From CAIJXB01 sp964439595 (GTDB lineage: Bacteria > Chlamydiota > Chlamydiia > Chlamydiales > Rhabdochlamydiaceae): 12,106 nucleotides of DNA. Positions 1-7,127 of the stretch are shown here, piece after piece (the first letter of the stretch is position 1; each line of letters opens with the position of its first letter). The notes under the pieces are model-generated. The model was not told the origin of the DNA. It searched no databases and worked only from the letters and a program-made list of their open reading frames with translations. Both the position numbers and the translations under genes were made by a program. The stretch is from contig CAYTOK010000029.1 of assembly GCA_964439595.1 (NCBI GenBank), positions 1 to 12,106 of the forward strand, read 5' to 3'.

Positions 1-1335
1 TTTGTTTTCTCCTCCTGCTTTATAATCAGCCATATAAGATAATCTAGATAGCCAATCTCTTAACTGTGCACTTTCTTCTAGGTCTTTGTTTAGAGTAAGA
101 AGAGGTTCTTGCAGCTCTTGGTACAAATCCCTTATAAGTTCTACTGTTGATCTAAGGTCTTCCTCTCTTCTTTCTACATGAGCCATGGAATAGTAAAAGC
201 TAGGACCAGCATATCCGGGAACCTCTGTGGCAGCTTGTAATCTAGATCGTATTTCTTCAGATAGAGGGAGAGTGCTTATATCTATTTCTAGACTAGTAGA
301 TAAAGAAGTGACGGTTGAAGGGAGAGAAGTGAGTGGGGTGCTATCTAGATAGAGCTGTTGTAGAGCTAAGAGGCTGCCCAAAGATTCAGGAAGGGAAGTG
401 AGTCTGGTTCCACTTAGATAGAGACTTTGTAGAGCCCGAAGGTTACCGAAGGATTCTGGAAGGGAAGTGAGTGGAGTATTATTTAGATAGAGGCTTTTTA
501 AAGCAGAGAGTCTACTGAAGGATTCTGGAAGGGAAGTGAGTCGGGTTTTATCTAGATAGAGGTGTTGTAGAGCTAAGAAGCTGCCGAAGGATTCCGGAAG
601 GGAAGTGAGTCGGGTGTTCCTTAGATCGAGGTGTTGTAGAGCTGAAAGGCTGCCGAAGGATTCCGAAAGGAAAGTGAGTTGGGTATTATGTAGATAGAGT
701 TCTTGTAGAGCTCTGAGGTTGCCAACGGATTCTGGGAGGAAAGTAAGTGGGGTGTTATCTAGATAGAGTTTTTTTAGAGCTATGAGATTGCCAAAGGATT
801 CTGGAAGGGAAGTGAGTCCGGTTTCATTTAGATAGAGCCGTTCTAGAGCTATGAGGTTGCCAAAGGATTCTGGAAGGGAAGTGAGTTGGGTTTCAGATAG
901 ATCAAGGGATCTCAGGCGAGAGGAAAAGGAGGGATGATTGAAAATATCCGGTAGATCGGCTAGCCTTAGATATGATAGAGCTATAGAAGACTTGCTAGGA
1001 GAATGTAAAAAAGCTAGAATGCGCTCTTTGGCTATAGCTCTATCTTCTTCGGGTGTTCCAGCAAGAGCCCAGGTATTTAAGAGTAACTCAATTCGTAAGG
1101 TATTGACTTTTTCAGCTAAGGGAGTTAACTCAGGAGTTTGGCAGGCGCTAGTTAGAACTTGTAGGCTTCTAGTGAGAAGAGAAGATTCTTCCTGTGTGTG
1201 GGCTGATAGGGGGATTTCTGCTAGTAATTCCATTACTCTTGCACTAAACACAGTTGATTCAGAAGGATGTTCTTGAAAGAGTCTTAGTGCCCCATCTACT
1301 TTATCTGCGAAATCTTTACACACGCTCATCGACAT
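1..1335 (-). CDS. LRR-NEL type E3 ubiquitin ligase effector, 5' part (cut by window edge)
   Basis: An uninterrupted reading frame of 445 codons starts at the ATG at 1333-1335 and is still open at base 1. A strong Shine-Dalgarno sequence (AGAAGGAG, six bases before this ATG) favours it over the ATG two codons downstream. Residues 1-140 are a helical, Leu/Glu-rich N-terminal region very similar to that of the gene at 1951-3909. Residues 141-345 hold nine leucine-rich repeats of 23 residues. Residues 346-445 match the beginning of the NEL domain (LPLSEEIRSRL, GYAGP, SMAHVERR). The catalytic CxD motif would lie about 34 residues beyond the edge, so activity cannot be judged here. There is no signal peptide; by analogy with IpaH/SspH proteins it is probably a type III secreted effector that ubiquitinates host proteins. 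Its gene lies downstream of a transposase remnant and of its paralogue, in the same direction. Confidence 0.88.
   Translation of the reverse strand, partial: MSMSVCKDFADKVDGALRLFQEHPSESTVFSARVMELLAEIPLSAHTQEESSLLTRSLQVLTSACQTPELTPLAEKVNTLRIELLLNTWALAGTPEEDRAIAKERILAFLHSPSKSSIALSYLRLADLPDIFNHPSFSSRLRSLDLSETQLTSLPESFGNLIALERLYLNETGLTSLPESFGNLIALKKLYLDNTPLTFLPESVGNLRALQELYLHNTQLTFLSESFGSLSALQHLDLRNTRLTSLPESFGSFLALQHLYLDKTRLTSLPESFSRLSALKSLYLNNTPLTSLPESFGNLRALQSLYLSGTRLTSLPESLGSLLALQQLYLDSTPLTSLPSTVTSLSTSLEIDISTLPLSEEIRSRLQAATEVPGYAGPSFYYSMAHVERREEDLRSTVELIRDLYQELQEPLLTLNKDLEESAQLRDWLSRLSYMADYKAGGENK
301..915 (-). repeat. Tandem 69-bp LRR-coding repeats (9 units)
   Basis: Nine head-to-tail 69-nt units each encode one 23-residue leucine-rich repeat of the form LxxLxLxxTxLTSLPESFGxLxA. 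The most conserved part encodes LTSLPESFG. Two adjacent units, containing LDLRNT followed by FGSFLALQHL, have counterparts in the paralogue at 1951-3909 but one repeat position later. This indicates a common origin followed by unit gain or loss. The array probably forms the substrate-binding solenoid. Confidence 0.9.
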
Positions 1336-1500
1336 GAAAATCTCCTTCTAACTTTATTTTAAAGAATATTTGATTTATTTATGATTTTTATTTTTTATAA
1401 TTTTATAGTAAATATTGTATTGCTTTATGTCTTATTTGTTTATATTTATTTTTCAGCTTTGTTAAAAGCGCTAAAAGCTACACCCCTAAAAAGTCAATAA
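1336..1500. other. AT-rich upstream region of the left LRR-NEL gene
   Basis: This very AT-rich stretch lies between the start of the left LRR-NEL gene (minus strand) and the transposase remnant. Its first 100 or so bases resemble the upstream region of the paralogue at 1951-3909. Both contain, on the minus strand, a block TACAATnTTTA followed by a TATAA-like element. A promoter is likely here, but I cannot find a convincing -35 box. No gene is seen. Confidence 0.5.
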
Positions 1501-1502
1501 GA

Positions 1503-1865
1503 GGAGAAATGGTGGAAGTACTCAGAGAGATTTTTAACAGCCCAACGCTAGAAATGGAAAAGAAAGTAAAAAGACACACTATAGAAAAGCATGAAAAAAG
1601 CCCCCCTGAATTCACAAAATAGCTATAAGAAAATGTTGATGCCGGGCTCATCGTATTTTTGTTTCTGAAGGAGCATTGGAGAAAAATAAGAACTTCAAAG
1701 GGGATAGAGAGGGTAAATCGAGAGATCAAAAGGAGAACTAGAGTAGCAGGGCTGTTCCCTAACAAAGAATCAGCGCTCCGTCTAGTAACTGGAGTGCTAA
1801 CAGAAATCTATAAAGAGTGGGTAATAGGAATGGTGTATTTAGATATGGATTGCTTGATGGACTAG
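1503..1865 (+). pseudogene. IS256-family transposase, C-terminal remnant
   Basis: The plus strand encodes the last ~120 residues of an IS256 (Mutator-like) transposase. The best conserved part is near 1674-1835 and includes the family motifs IRTSKGIERVNREIKRRTRV, LFPNKESALRLV and EWVIG. The same frame reads back through recognisable sequence (LREIFNSPT, KSPPEF, ENVDAGLIVF) but is broken by stop codons at 1620-1622 and 1626-1628. The N-terminal half with the DDE catalytic residues is missing, so this is a dead fragment. It sits between two LRR-NEL paralogues and may be a relic of the event that duplicated or rearranged them. Confidence 0.9.
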
Positions 1866-1950
1866 CAATCGAAAGGCAGCTAAAAATAGGGAAAAGAGAA
1901 GAGTAGATCAAATTTACAGAATAACTATTGTTTTATCTAATATGATTTTA
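1866..1950. mobile_element. Possible right end of the IS256-family element
   Basis: After the transposase stop codon, the bases near 1909-1937 (AATTTACAGAAT, an AT-rich stretch, then TTATC) resemble the terminal inverted repeats of IS256-family elements as I remember them. No left-end partner or target-site duplication is visible, so the boundary is an inference. The stop codon of the next LRR-NEL gene (minus strand) follows directly, at 1951-1953. Confidence 0.4.
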
Positions 1951-3909
1951 TTAAGTTAGAGCCCTTTTTGTTAAGGCCATTAGCCCTTTTTCATAATCTT
2001 CTTGGATTTTTGTATAATCAGGAGTATCTACTCTTAAATCAGCGGCCCTAGCTTGTGTTAAAGCGTTAAATTCTCTACGGTAATTTTCTTCTAAGCACTG
2101 AAGCCAGGTTTCGTGACCAATAAGAAATTGATGACAAGTATCCGAATTATCTAGTTGTTCCTTTACAAAGCTTTCAGCATCTTTTAGATCGGTATCAGTT
2201 AATGCGCTACAGCGAAAGTACAGCATGTCTCTTACGTCAATAGGAAGATCTAAGGCTTCTTTAAGTTTTAGGGGATAGCCAAGGTAAACTTCAATTTCAT
2301 CAACAAAGCGTAGTGTTAAAACTTTTGCTCCGGCAACTTTTTCTAAAAGGCTTATGGCGTAGACCCCTCTAAGAAGTAAGTGAGCAAGATCTTGCGGTCT
2401 ACGTAGGTCTGCCCTATGTATTTTATAGGCAATACCTATCTGTAAAATAGAAAGAGCAACGCGATCGCCACAGGTGTCTGCAGCCCCGTTAATAATAGCT
2501 AAAAAAACTTCTTCAAATTTAGGGTTTTCGTTAGCTGCCTTAAGATACGCTAGGATGTTTTGTAGTAAGGCTTTTTTGTTTTCTCCTCCGGCTTTATAAT
2601 CAGTCATATAGGATAATCTAGACAGCCAATTTCTTAACTGTCCATTTTCTTCTAATTTTTTATTTAGAGTAAGAGGAGTTTCTTGCAGCTCTTGGTACAA
2701 ATCCCTTACAAGTTCTACTGTTGATCTAAGGTCTTCCTCTCTTCTTTCTACATGAGCCATGGAATAGATAAATCTAGGACCAGCATATCCGGGAGACTCT
2801 GTGGCAGTTTGCAATCTAGATCGTACTTCTTCAGATAGAGGGAGACTGCTTATATCTATCAAGAGATTATGAGGTAAAGAAATAATGGTTAGAGGGAGGG
2901 AAGTGAGTGGGGTTTCATTTAGATAGAGCGTTTTTAGAGCTATGAGATTACCAAAGGATTCTGGAAGGAAAGTGAGTCGGGTATGAGATAGATGGAGCTC
3001 TTGTAGAGCTGGGAGATTGCCGAAGGATTCCGGAAGGGAAGTGAGTCGGGTGTTATTTAGATGGAGGTGTTGTAGAGCTAAGAAGCTGCCGAAGGATTCT
3101 GGAAGGGAGGTGAGTGGGGTGTTTCTTAGATCGAGCTGTTGTAGAGCTGAGAGGCTGCTGAAGGATTCTGGAAGGGAAGTGAGAGGAGTATTATTTAGAT
3201 AGAGCCGTTGTAGAGCTGAGAGGCTGTCGAAGGATTCCGGAAGGGAAGTGAGTTGGGTGTTCCCTAGATCGAGGTGCTGTAGAGCTGAAAGGTTGCCGAA
3301 AGATTTCGGGAGGGAAGTGAGTGGGGTGCTACTTAGATCGAGAATTTGTAGAGCTGAGAGGCTGCTGAAGGATTCCGGAAAGAAAGAGAGTCGGGTGTTA
3401 TTTAGACGGAGCATTTGTAGAGCTGAAAGGCTGCTGAAGGATTTTGGGAGGGAAGCGAGTTGGGTTCCACTTAGGTTGAGGGATGTCAGGCGAGAGGAAA
3501 AGGGGGGGTGATTAAAAATATCCGGTAGATCGGCTAGCCTTAGCCAAGATAGATTTATAGAAGAATCCCTAGGAGAATGTAAAAAAGTTAGAATATGTTC
3601 TTTGGCTTCTGCTCTATCTTCTTTGTGTGTTCCGGCAAGAACCCAGGTATTTAAGAGTAACTCAACCCGTAACGTATTGACTTTTTCAGCTAAGGGAGCT
3701 AACTCAGGAGTTTGGCAGGCGCTAGTTAGAACTTGTAGGCTTTTAGTTAGAAGAGAAGATTCTTCCTCTGTGTGGGCTGATAGGGGGATCTCTGCTAGTA
3801 ATTCCATTACTCTTGCACTAAACACCGTTGATTCAGAAGGATGTTTTTGAAAGAGTCTTATCTCTCCATTCACTTTATCTGCGAAATCTTTACACACGCC
3901 TATAGACAT
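1951..3909 (-). CDS. LRR-NEL E3 ubiquitin ligase effector (IpaH/SspH-like), 652 aa
   Basis: Predicted secreted E3 ubiquitin ligase acting in the host cell. Residues 1-140 form a helical N-terminal region, residues 141-349 nine 23-residue leucine-rich repeats, and residues 355-652 a NEL domain. NEL hallmarks visible are LSEEVRSRL with GYAGPRF and YSM (about 358-384), the catalytic CxD motif as C480-G481-D482 followed by RVAL, and VLTLRFVDEIEVYLGY (530-545). In the NEL family the Cys takes ubiquitin from the host E2, and the LRRs bind substrate and restrain the catalytic domain. The ATG at 3907-3909 follows an AAGGGGGA ribosome-binding site. There is no signal peptide; type III secretion is inferred. 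It lies 107 bases downstream of waaC on the same strand. Its catalytic region is nearly identical in DNA to that of the gene at 10448-12100. Confidence 0.93.
   Translation of the reverse strand: MSIGVCKDFADKVNGEIRLFQKHPSESTVFSARVMELLAEIPLSAHTEEESSLLTKSLQVLTSACQTPELAPLAEKVNTLRVELLLNTWVLAGTHKEDRAEAKEHILTFLHSPRDSSINLSWLRLADLPDIFNHPPFSSRLTSLNLSGTQLASLPKSFSSLSALQMLRLNNTRLSFFPESFSSLSALQILDLSSTPLTSLPKSFGNLSALQHLDLGNTQLTSLPESFDSLSALQRLYLNNTPLTSLPESFSSLSALQQLDLRNTPLTSLPESFGSFLALQHLHLNNTRLTSLPESFGNLPALQELHLSHTRLTFLPESFGNLIALKTLYLNETPLTSLPLTIISLPHNLLIDISSLPLSEEVRSRLQTATESPGYAGPRFIYSMAHVERREEDLRSTVELVRDLYQELQETPLTLNKKLEENGQLRNWLSRLSYMTDYKAGGENKKALLQNILAYLKAANENPKFEEVFLAIINGAADTCGDRVALSILQIGIAYKIHRADLRRPQDLAHLLLRGVYAISLLEKVAGAKVLTLRFVDEIEVYLGYPLKLKEALDLPIDVRDMLYFRCSALTDTDLKDAESFVKEQLDNSDTCHQFLIGHETWLQCLEENYRREFNALTQARAADLRVDTPDYTKIQEDYEKGLMALTKRALT
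2091..2513 (-). repeat. Near-identical NEL-domain tract, copy 1 (partner 10618-11040)
   Basis: These 423 bases match 10618-11040 with only two mismatches that I can find, both synonymous (at 2470 and 2505). The tract encodes the catalytic CGD motif and the following helices. Sequence on both sides diverges at once (for example, residues NYRR versus KHPR beyond the tract). This is the pattern expected of recent gene conversion. Confidence 0.85.
2863..3489 (-). repeat. Tandem 69-bp LRR-coding repeats (9 units)
   Basis: Nine 69-nt units encode 23-residue leucine-rich repeats of the LxxLxLxxTxLTSLPESFxxLxALQ type. The first two units are the most degenerate (LASLPKSF, LSFFPESF). The last unit runs into a capping segment (SLPHNLLIDISSLPLSEE) that joins the NEL domain. 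Confidence 0.9.
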
Positions 3910-4016
3910 GAAAAGTCCCCCTTTAATCTTATTGTAAAGATTTGCTTGTTTGTTTGTTATGTTTATTTTTATTTATCTATTATAAAGATTGTATTTATTT
4001 TTTATTTACTATTGTT
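3910..4016 (-). promoter_or_regulatory. Putative promoter region of the LRR-NEL gene at 1951-3909
   Basis: This 107-bp, strongly AT-rich gap separates waaC from the downstream LRR-NEL gene. Read on the minus strand it contains a perfect TATAAT at 3979-3984 and a TACAAT nearer the gene. Neither has a good TTGACA-like partner at 16-18 bases. An equivalent block occurs upstream of the paralogue starting at 1335, so it may be a shared effector promoter. Read-through from waaC is also possible. Confidence 0.35.
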
Positions 4017-5003
4017 TTATATTCGATTTTTATTTGTAGTTAAAAAAATAAATTCTTCTAATACCATTTGAGACGAAATAGCTGATAGGCTCTCGTGAGA
4101 TATGTGTTTTTGATTTTCCCCGACGGTTCCTGTGAGAGAGGGGTTTGTCGGCCCATATAGTGTGATATTAGGAGTTCCAAGCGCTGCTGCTATGTGGCTT
4201 AGACCTGTATCTAGGGAGATCACTGCAGTAGATTTTTTAATTATATAGGCAACTTCACTAAGAGACATCTTAGGGAGGGGGATTACGTTTTTATGGAAGG
4301 ATAATCTTTTTGCTCTAGCCATTTCTTCACTATTTCCTGAAGGTATTAGGATAAAGTAGCCCAATTTTATGAGTTTTTCTATAAGTTCTTTCCATAGGGA
4401 TTCTTGCCATAGCTTAGAGAAGTGGCTTGCAATCGGTACTAAAACAAGAAAGGGCTCTTTGGGGAGTTTTATTAAAGGTTTAGAAAGTGTATCTATTTGT
4501 ATTTGATAGTCTGGTGGCGTATTTGGCATAGGGTAATTTAAAGCAAAAGCAAATAATAGACGAAGTCTTTCTATGGCGTGTAGCTTTTTAGAAGCTTTGG
4601 CTTTTTTTTTGTATAAAAAATGAGCCCCCCATTCAGGAACGGACGGGCCGTCGAATCCTGCCATAGGGCCTTTAGCAAAAAGGCTTAAAATAGCTGATTT
4701 GATGTTGCCCTGGGCATCGATGACTATATCGTAGTTTGCTTTTTTTATTTCTTTAATAATTGATGAGATTTCTTTGAAGGTGGAATATTTAGTGAGGTGT
4801 CGACGCCAGTACCTGTGATTAGTTTGGATTATTTTATTGACTGAAGGGTGCCAGGAGGCCACTTCATGGAAATTCTTATCTACAACCCAGTCAAATACTA
4901 TTCCTGGATATGCTTTTTGGGCGTCAGTAAGCGCCGGAAGAAGATGAACTAAGTCTCCCATAGAAGCGAGTTTAGTAATTAAGACTTTGGGATGATTCCC
5001 CAT
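4017..5003 (-). CDS. waaC: Lipopolysaccharide heptosyltransferase I (WaaC/RfaC)
   Basis: A glycosyltransferase family 9 enzyme that adds the first L-glycero-D-manno-heptose to Kdo of the LPS inner core at the inner face of the cytoplasmic membrane, using ADP-heptose. The 328-residue protein aligns along its whole length with E. coli WaaC as I remember it. It has SMGDLVHLLPALTDAQ with catalytic Asp at residue 17, FDWVVD (38-43), YDIVIDAQG (91-99), a lysine at 197 equivalent to E. coli Lys192, LPKMSL (243-248) and the donor-site DTGLSH (265-270) followed by YGPTNP. The last ~15 residues are less conserved and very AT-rich in DNA. It begins three bases after the stop codon of the permease gene, so the two are almost certainly co-transcribed. 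Finding it in a chlamydia-like genome is notable because Chlamydiaceae LPS lacks heptose. Confidence 0.9.
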   Translation of the reverse strand: MGNHPKVLITKLASMGDLVHLLPALTDAQKAYPGIVFDWVVDKNFHEVASWHPSVNKIIQTNHRYWRRHLTKYSTFKEISSIIKEIKKANYDIVIDAQGNIKSAILSLFAKGPMAGFDGPSVPEWGAHFLYKKKAKASKKLHAIERLRLLFAFALNYPMPNTPPDYQIQIDTLSKPLIKLPKEPFLVLVPIASHFSKLWQESLWKELIEKLIKLGYFILIPSGNSEEMARAKRLSFHKNVIPLPKMSLSEVAYIIKKSTAVISLDTGLSHIAAALGTPNITLYGPTNPSLTGTVGENQKHISHESLSAISSQMVLEEFIFLTTNKNRI

Positions 5004-5006
5004 TTT

Positions 5007-5951
5007 TTAGCCTTCTAAACTAGCTTGCAAAGGCACTTCTTTTTTAATATAACCTTGTTTTAGCTCTGCGTAGTACACAAGAGATAGTCCGGAGGATACA
5101 ATGAAAGTTGATAGAAAAATAGTCCAAGAAAGGGGTTCACCTAAAAATAACCAACCATTTAAAGAAGCAAAGATAGGACTTAAAAGACCCATAAATGAAA
5201 GGAAAGTTGCTGTGTATTTCCTTAGCATTAAGCCATATAGGTTATAACAGACTATGTTAAAAAGACCTGTCATAATAATAACGCCTCTTATTACTTCACC
5301 ACTATGCCCTGCCTGTATAGGAATGGGGCTCCAGGTATCTGCAAAAAAAGAGTGGATGAGAGCCAATGCTCCCCCAAATAGCATGCTTATTCCATTAGCC
5401 ATGAGGGGGGAGATTTCTGTGTTTTTTAAATTTACCCTTAGAAGAATCCATCCATACACGCTAAATAACACGGCGGCCATGACAGAAAGGGTGGGAAGAG
5501 AAAGAAAATTCGTTTGAAATAATTCTTCAGAGCCTGTCTGTGTAAATAAAACTGGTAAAATTCCGATGAATCCTATTCCTAGTCCAATCCATTTTTTTCT
5601 ATTCATTTTCTCTTTAAAATAAATATAAGAGAAAAAAGCGGCAAAAAAGGGAGATAGGCTATAGATAAAGCAAGCTTTTGCAGCAGATAGGTGCTGCAGT
5701 CCCCAAAATTCACAGATATTCGTTAAATAGACGCTGAAAAACCCTAAAAGAAAAAGAGAAATCCATTGTTTTTTTTCCATTTTAAACTGCGAACGCTTAC
5801 GGATAGCTAAATATCCAAGTAAAAGGATAGCAGCCAGCATCATCCGAAATCCCGTAAGAAAGATAGGAGAACTAAAGGTTAGTGCCAGTTTCCCTAGAGA
5901 AAACACGCTAGACCAGACGGCGTACATGGCAACAATGAGAAAAACGGACAT
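5007..5951 (-). CDS. EamA-family (drug/metabolite transporter superfamily) permease
   Basis: A 314-residue integral membrane protein with about ten hydrophobic segments, arranged as two EamA-type halves (roughly residues 3-135 and 150-295). Features typical of the superfamily include an early W-S-S segment in helix 1, FWGLQHLSAAKACFIYSLSPFFAA in the first half, and the related YTATFLSFMGLLSPIFASLNGWLFLGE in the second. Short charged loops (RKRSQFKMEKK, KEKMNRKK) separate helices. The substrate cannot be read from sequence. The superfamily exports or imports amino acids, nucleotides and other metabolites, and the S-adenosylmethionine transporter of Chlamydia also belongs to it, so uptake of a host metabolite is possible. 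It is the first gene of a likely operon with waaC. Its ATG at 5949-5951 is preceded by a weak AGG ribosome-binding site. Confidence 0.88.
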   Translation of the reverse strand: MSVFLIVAMYAVWSSVFSLGKLALTFSSPIFLTGFRMMLAAILLLGYLAIRKRSQFKMEKKQWISLFLLGFFSVYLTNICEFWGLQHLSAAKACFIYSLSPFFAAFFSYIYFKEKMNRKKWIGLGIGFIGILPVLFTQTGSEELFQTNFLSLPTLSVMAAVLFSVYGWILLRVNLKNTEISPLMANGISMLFGGALALIHSFFADTWSPIPIQAGHSGEVIRGVIIMTGLFNIVCYNLYGLMLRKYTATFLSFMGLLSPIFASLNGWLFLGEPLSWTIFLSTFIVSSGLSLVYYAELKQGYIKKEVPLQASLEG

Positions 5952-5980
5952 AAAAAACCTATAGTTAAAAGATTAAGAAA

Positions 5981-6010
5981 ATACTATCAAAAAATTACTG
6001 TTTTAGTCAA
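5981..6010 (-). promoter_or_regulatory. Putative sigma70/sigma66-type promoter of the permease-waaC operon
   Basis: On the minus strand, TTGACT (6005-6010) and TAGTAT (5981-5986) are separated by 18 bases. Transcription would start near 5974, giving a leader of about 23 bases before the ATG at 5951. The -35 matches consensus at five of six positions, the -10 at four of six. Confidence 0.5.
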
Positions 6011-6108
6011 TTCAATTAAATTATTAAACAAAGTATTTATTTTATTTATTTTGTTTTGTAGTATTAAAAACAAGGATAGATATGTGTTTATTTGTGATTT
6101 TTCATGAA

Positions 6109-6114
6109 TATAAT
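6109..6114 (+). promoter_or_regulatory. Putative -10 box of the mdh operon promoter
   Basis: A perfect TATAAT places a start of transcription near 6121, about 17 bases before the mdh ATG at 6138. No good -35 hexamer lies at the usual distance. Chlamydial housekeeping promoters often tolerate poor -35 boxes, so the site remains plausible. It lies in the divergent intergenic region 5952-6137. Confidence 0.45.
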
Positions 6115-6137
6115 TAAAAACCACTTTGGTGAAATCT

Positions 6138-7121
6138 ATGATTAAAAGAATTGCAGTTACAGGTGGAGCCGGACAAATTGCTTATAGTTTGCTATTTCGT
6201 ATAGCTGCGGGGGATTTATTTGGAAAAGATCAAGAAATAGCTTTACACATCTTGGAGGTCCCCGAAGCTATGCGAGCTTTGGAAGGGGTTGCTATGGAAC
6301 TTGAAGATTGTGCTTTCCCTCTTTTAAAAGAGGTGCATTTGGGATCCGATCCTATGCAGGTATTTAAGGATGTTGACTGCGCCTTTTTAGTCGGATCAAA
6401 GCCCAGGGGGCCTGGCATGGAGAGAAAAGAACTACTAATGGATAACGGAGCTATTTTTATAGGGCAAGGGAAGGCCCTAGATGCTGTAGCAAGCAAGGAT
6501 GTGGTTGTTTTAGTTGTAGGGAATCCGTGCAATACAAATTGTCTTATTGCAAAAAGTTTTGCTAAAAGAATAGATCCTAATCATTTTTTTTCTATGACGC
6601 GGTTAGATCAAAATCGAGCTACTTCTTTTTTAGCAAAGAAGGTGGGCGTACCTATTAAAGATGTGTCTGATGTCGTTATTTGGGGAAATCACTCTTCTAC
6701 GCAGGTTCCTGATTTTTTAAATGCTAAAATAAGTAGCAGCCCGGTTTTGGATGTTTTGGAGGGGGAAAGACAGTGGCTTGAAGAGGAATTCTTTATAAAA
6801 GTACAAAAAAGGGGAGCTGAAGTGATTACTGCTAGAGGAAAATCTTCTGCTGCTTCTGCTGCCTCTGCCGCTTTAGATGCTATGCATTCTTTGCTATTTC
6901 CTACAAAGAAGATTTTTTCTATGGGCTTAAGCTCTGACGGCAATCCTTATGGAATACAAGGAGGCCTTATTTTTTCTTTCCCCTGTATTAGCTTAGGTGG
7001 GGGCAATTTAGAGGTTGTGAAAGGGTTTATCTTCGATTCTTTCTTAAAGGAGAAAATAGCTTTAACTGAGAAGGAGTTATTAGAAGAAAAGCAAATGACT
7101 GCATCACTAGTTAAGGGGTAA
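6138..7121 (+). CDS. mdh: Malate dehydrogenase (NAD-dependent)
   Basis: Interconverts malate and oxaloacetate in the TCA cycle, in the cytoplasm. The 327-residue protein has the Rossmann motif GGAGQI (9-14), an acidic residue at the end of the second strand (E40 in ILEVPEA) that favours NAD over NADP, substrate-binding R90 and R96 in PRGPGMER, NPCNTN (129-134), R160 and catalytic-pair D157 in TRLDQNRA, and catalytic H185 in WGNHSSTQVPD. The overall sequence resembles chlamydial and other cytosolic-type bacterial Mdh. I chose the ATG at 6138, preceded by GGTGA, over an in-frame TTG at 6126. The TTG would lie only about five bases from the likely transcription start and adds four residues the family lacks. 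It is followed after six bases by gltA, which uses its product oxaloacetate. Confidence 0.95.
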   Translation: MIKRIAVTGGAGQIAYSLLFRIAAGDLFGKDQEIALHILEVPEAMRALEGVAMELEDCAFPLLKEVHLGSDPMQVFKDVDCAFLVGSKPRGPGMERKELLMDNGAIFIGQGKALDAVASKDVVVLVVGNPCNTNCLIAKSFAKRIDPNHFFSMTRLDQNRATSFLAKKVGVPIKDVSDVVIWGNHSSTQVPDFLNAKISSSPVLDVLEGERQWLEEEFFIKVQKRGAEVITARGKSSAASAASAALDAMHSLLFPTKKIFSMGLSSDGNPYGIQGGLIFSFPCISLGGGNLEVVKGFIFDSFLKEKIALTEKELLEEKQMTASLVKG

Positions 7122-7127
7122 TATTTT

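Noticed and set aside
1478..1765. Minus-strand open frame with many Ser and Phe residues
   Set aside because: It is antisense to the degraded IS256 transposase, which has unmistakable family motifs on the plus strand.
938..3850. Several plus-strand open frames opposite the two left LRR-NEL genes (for example 938-1276, 3017-3202, 3248-3511, 3602-3850)
   Set aside because: They are antisense shadows of the repetitive LRR and N-terminal coding sequence. They lack family similarity and ribosome-binding sites, and their apparent repeats simply mirror the 69-bp units.
5254..5517. Plus-strand open frame opposite the EamA permease
   Set aside because: It is antisense to a clear ten-helix transporter and shows no similarity to known proteins.
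6126..6137. TTG at 6126 as the start of mdh
   Set aside because: It leaves almost no leader after the likely -10 box and adds four residues the family lacks. The ATG at 6138 has a GGTGA at suitable distance.
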